DNA from: Cliona cf. orientalis
Lineage: Eukaryota > Porifera > Demospongiae > Clionaida > Clionaidae
Assembly (NCBI GenBank): GCA_963930775.1
Contig: OZ005694.1
Location: 8,820,899-8,884,898, forward strand
DNA: 64,000 nt
Reading direction: 5' to 3'
Shown one piece after another: positions 61,829 through 64,000 of the stretch. Under the pieces are notes generated by a model. That model had not been told where the DNA came from and made no database searches. It worked only from the letters and a program-made list of their open reading frames with translations. Within the stretch, counting starts at the first letter, position 1. Each line of letters opens with the position of its first letter. A program made the position numbers and the translations under genes.

Positions 61829-63023
61829 AGACCCAAAGGACATGTTCTCTTCCCCAGATGGTCCAGACTCACAGCAGGTGGCGGACGATGAATGGGAATG
61901 GATTGATCAGACAACTGGCCAGTTATTCCAAACCTGGTTCTGGAGTGGGATGGATATTAATTTTGTGGCAGGCCACTATCCTAGTGTGTGAATGAAGTCT
62001 CAACAGGCCATGGCATGTATAGTCATGAATAACAGGATGACTGCTACGCATTCTTTTTTGTGGGTAATCAACCATGGTATTCGGGTGGCAGCTAATACAA
62101 ACTTTGTATTTCAAACTTAACTGTATTCATGAGTTGGTATGCCAACAATAAAACACCATGAATCTAGTCAACATGATTGACTCAGAAGTTAAAGTGTGAT
62201 GGTCATACTAGGCAACTCTTAAAGGGGGCGTCATGCAAATATGAATGATGCTTGCTATAGTATAGCAATTATATTTGAAATTGTCGCTGTGAATGAAGTT
62301 ATTAATCCTTAATTGGTCAGGTGGGTATATAATAATAATGTTGACATTTCATGTATTTCCGTTCGTCAATGGACATTAATATTCATCGACAAATAGAAAC
62401 ACGTGAAATGTTAATAAGTGTTTGGAGACATGTAGCTGCAGCTGACAGACAGCTAAGACAGAGGGATCCTAGCTATACATGTACACGTACAGAGAGATCT
62501 AGAGAGAGTGCATGTACATGAACACATATTATACAATATTATACAATATCATATACACACATAGTCTGGTCTGTGGGGCACCACGGTCCAACTGATGTTC
62601 TGGTTGAGAAGCTAAACCCGATGCTTGTGAAGTACAAAGTGGCCGCCTATTTCAGCGGCCATGACCACAACATGCAGCATCTCAATGACTCAGGGGTACA
62701 GTACTTCCTCTCCGGAGCTGGGCACCTTGTAGAGTCTTCACAAAAACACAAGGTGGGCAAAAAATATAAGCGGATACAGTACGTAGAAACATCAAAAGCT
62801 TAATTGATCACTTTACACATAGTCTCGCGTGCCAGCCCCTCCTAGAGGGGCTGGCGCGCGAGACTACTTTACACATGCACACACACAATGCTAGGATGAT
62901 GTACCAAAGGACTCCCTCAAGTTCTTCTACGGTCCTGACGATGATTCAGACTCAAAGGGAGGTTTCACTACCGTCAGTGTAGGCACTGACACCATGAATG
63001 TTATACCTTCTATAAGTACAAAG
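61824..63023 (+). pseudogene. ACP5: TRAP copy 8: 5'-truncated purple acid phosphatase
   Basis: Begins inside exon 3 (61824-61985: SDPKDMFSSPDGPDS, then an extra base and an insertion before a damaged GHYP). Exon 4 (62565-62752) is fully open: GHHGPTDVLVEKLNPML, FSGHDHNMQHL. Exon 5 (62895-63023) has a disturbed end (GTTATACCTTCTATAAGTAC). No exon 6 was found before the promoter of SAMHD1-like gene 7. Exons 1 and 2 are absent. Confidence 0.88.
62821..62865. mobile_element. 45-bp palindromic micro-element with 11-bp direct repeats
   Basis: AGTCTCGCGTGCCAGCCCCT folds back on AGGGGCTGGCGCGCGAGACT. The insertion is flanked by ACTTTACACAT at 62810-62820 and 62866-62876, and other TRAP copies lack it at this place in intron 4. 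It is a minimal member of the TAGTCTCG family. Confidence 0.88.
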
Positions 63024-63087
63024 GTGCCGTATATAATCCTTAGTCATAATATTATAATATCCTGGGTCATAATAATCACGTGTAGCC

Positions 63088-63178
63088 AAGCTCGCGGCGA
63101 GGCGCGCCCATTAGTATAAATAACATTGCGTTAATTTTAATAGCGCTGGTAGATCGTTAAAATAATTGCGATATAATT
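63088..63178 (+). promoter_or_regulatory. Promoter block of SAMHD1-like gene 7
   Basis: AAGCTCGCGGCGAGGCGCG, then AGTATAAATAA (63113-63123) and TAGCGCTGGTAGATCGT, parallel to the block before gene 6. Confidence 0.5.
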
Positions 63179-63442
63179 ATGGCCGAGAGCGGTAACGCTG
63201 AGATGACTACCACTGATGCTAGCGCTGGAAAACTTGAAGCAGTGGACAAAGTCCTGAACTACTTAGGGCTGAAGAGTGACATTCCTCGCGATCGTCGTGA
63301 AACTATCAAGAAAGATGTAAAAATATATATAGCAGGTATTATTATTCTAGCTAAGCTTACCCCTTGTCTAGATCTGCTGTGCATTTTACTATTAAATTTT
63401 GCATGCATAGATAAAAAGGAAGGAAGAACTCCTGAGAAGTGT
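63179..63442 (+). CDS. SAMHD1: SAMHD1-like gene 7, first two exons (runs off the window)
   Basis: Exon 1 (63179-63335) encodes MAESGNAEMTTTDA, then the shared module [13 protein letters not shown]; exon 2 (63411-63442) encodes [10 protein letters not shown]. Both match gene 6 closely with the same phases. The HD-domain exons would lie beyond 64000. The following intron matches gene 6's to the end of the window, apart from an inserted MITE. Confidence 0.85.
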
Positions 63443-63605
63443 GTAAGTTATCTGAATAATCATGCTATAGTTATTACCAGAAATGCATTGCATGACAGCT
63501 GCATGTAGATATAATACTTTTAATTAACCGGGAATTCGTCCAGCGACATAAGTCTGGAAGGGAGCGTGATATATATATATATATATATATATAGCACACA
63601 AAGTT

Positions 63606-63818
63606 CAGGGGCTGATCCGGGGGGGGGGGGGGGGGGGGGGGGGTGGATGGGGTGGCTAGCTATAGCCACCCCCCTTCACCAGGTGTTTTATGCATGCAAT
63701 GTAGTATAGGAGATGTCCACCATTATTAACGAGCCACCCCTCCTTGCACCAGTATGGTTAACTATGGGTAGCCACCCCGTCAGCCACCTTCCATGAAAAT
63801 TTTCTGGATCAGCGCCTG
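63606..63818. mobile_element. MITE inserted in intron of SAMHD1-like gene 7
   Basis: The ends CAGGGGCTGATCC and GGATCAGCGCCTG are flanked by AAGTT at 63601-63605 and 63819-63823. The equivalent intron in gene 6 (about 57355-57372) lacks it. A G-run of about 26 bases (63618-63643) lies inside the left end, and the interior contains tandem-like GCCACCCC words. Confidence 0.85.
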
Positions 63819-64000
63819 AAGTTTATGAGTGGGTGTAAAGTAAATAATATTATATGCATGTTAAATTTAGGTGGGCTTGGGACACTTTTTGGGACTATCT
63901 TGATGCATTAATTTTGGGCTGCTTTTTAGATTAATATTGGTAGTCCCCCCCCCCCCCCACCCCCACCCCCCAGAATGAAATCCTAGTAGATCGGTAGTGT

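Overview
The window is nuclear DNA of an animal. Genes are split into many short exons (about 30-300 bp) with consensus GT...AG borders, and the intergenic and intronic DNA is AT-rich, full of short palindromes (GCATGC, TAGCTAGC, AATAATATTATT), simple repeats and small inverted-repeat elements. There is no operon structure. Composition, short introns and gene families suggest a non-bilaterian metazoan, most likely a demosponge; that placement is inference.

The locus is a tandemly and inversely duplicated cluster of three nucleotide/phosphate enzyme families. (1) SAMHD1-like HD-domain dNTP triphosphohydrolases: six long genes (3483-10743 minus, 11040-14511 minus, 33589-36517 plus, 37235-40917 minus, 43308-46819 plus, 56897-60397 plus), the first two exons of a seventh (63179 onward, cut by the window end) and three decayed tails (20471-20760, 42530-43000, 52998-53641). 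(2) Tartrate-resistant purple acid phosphatase (ACP5/TRAP): copies at 14847, 21184, 47718, 54079 and 61824, inverted pieces at 19569 and 50943, and small fragments. Every copy carries at least one lesion; the 54079 copy is least damaged. (3) Purine nucleoside phosphorylase (PNP): one multi-exon gene (24731-28164, minus) plus three stray copies of its last exon that travelled with the TRAP duplications.

Layout: two SAMHD1-like genes (minus), head-to-head with TRAP copy 1 and an unknown intronless gene (17905-18435); a rearranged TRAP/PNP/SAMHD1-tail block and TRAP copy 3 (19-24.5 kb); PNP, a DUSP19-like phosphatase and a second unknown intronless gene (30961-31542, minus); three SAMHD1-like genes (33.6-46.8 kb) separated by inverted-repeat elements; then TRAP, PNP-exon, inverted TRAP, SAMHD1 tail, TRAP, SAMHD1, PNP/TRAP chimera, TRAP, SAMHD1 (47-64 kb).

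Functional sense: SAMHD1 converts dNTPs to deoxynucleosides plus triphosphate, PNP cleaves purine deoxynucleosides, and secreted TRAP releases phosphate, so the cluster looks like purine/phosphate breakdown and possibly dNTP-starvation immunity. The co-function is inference. The most interesting points are the diversification of the SAMHD1-like array (no SAM domain, a shared short N-terminal module, one gene with a mitochondrial-type presequence, one with a basic NLS-like insert, one truncated, one with a triplicated mini-exon), the repeatedly copied chimeric junctions, and two intronless genes that may form a new family. Several frameshifts fall in short homopolymers, so some 'broken' genes may reflect assembly error.
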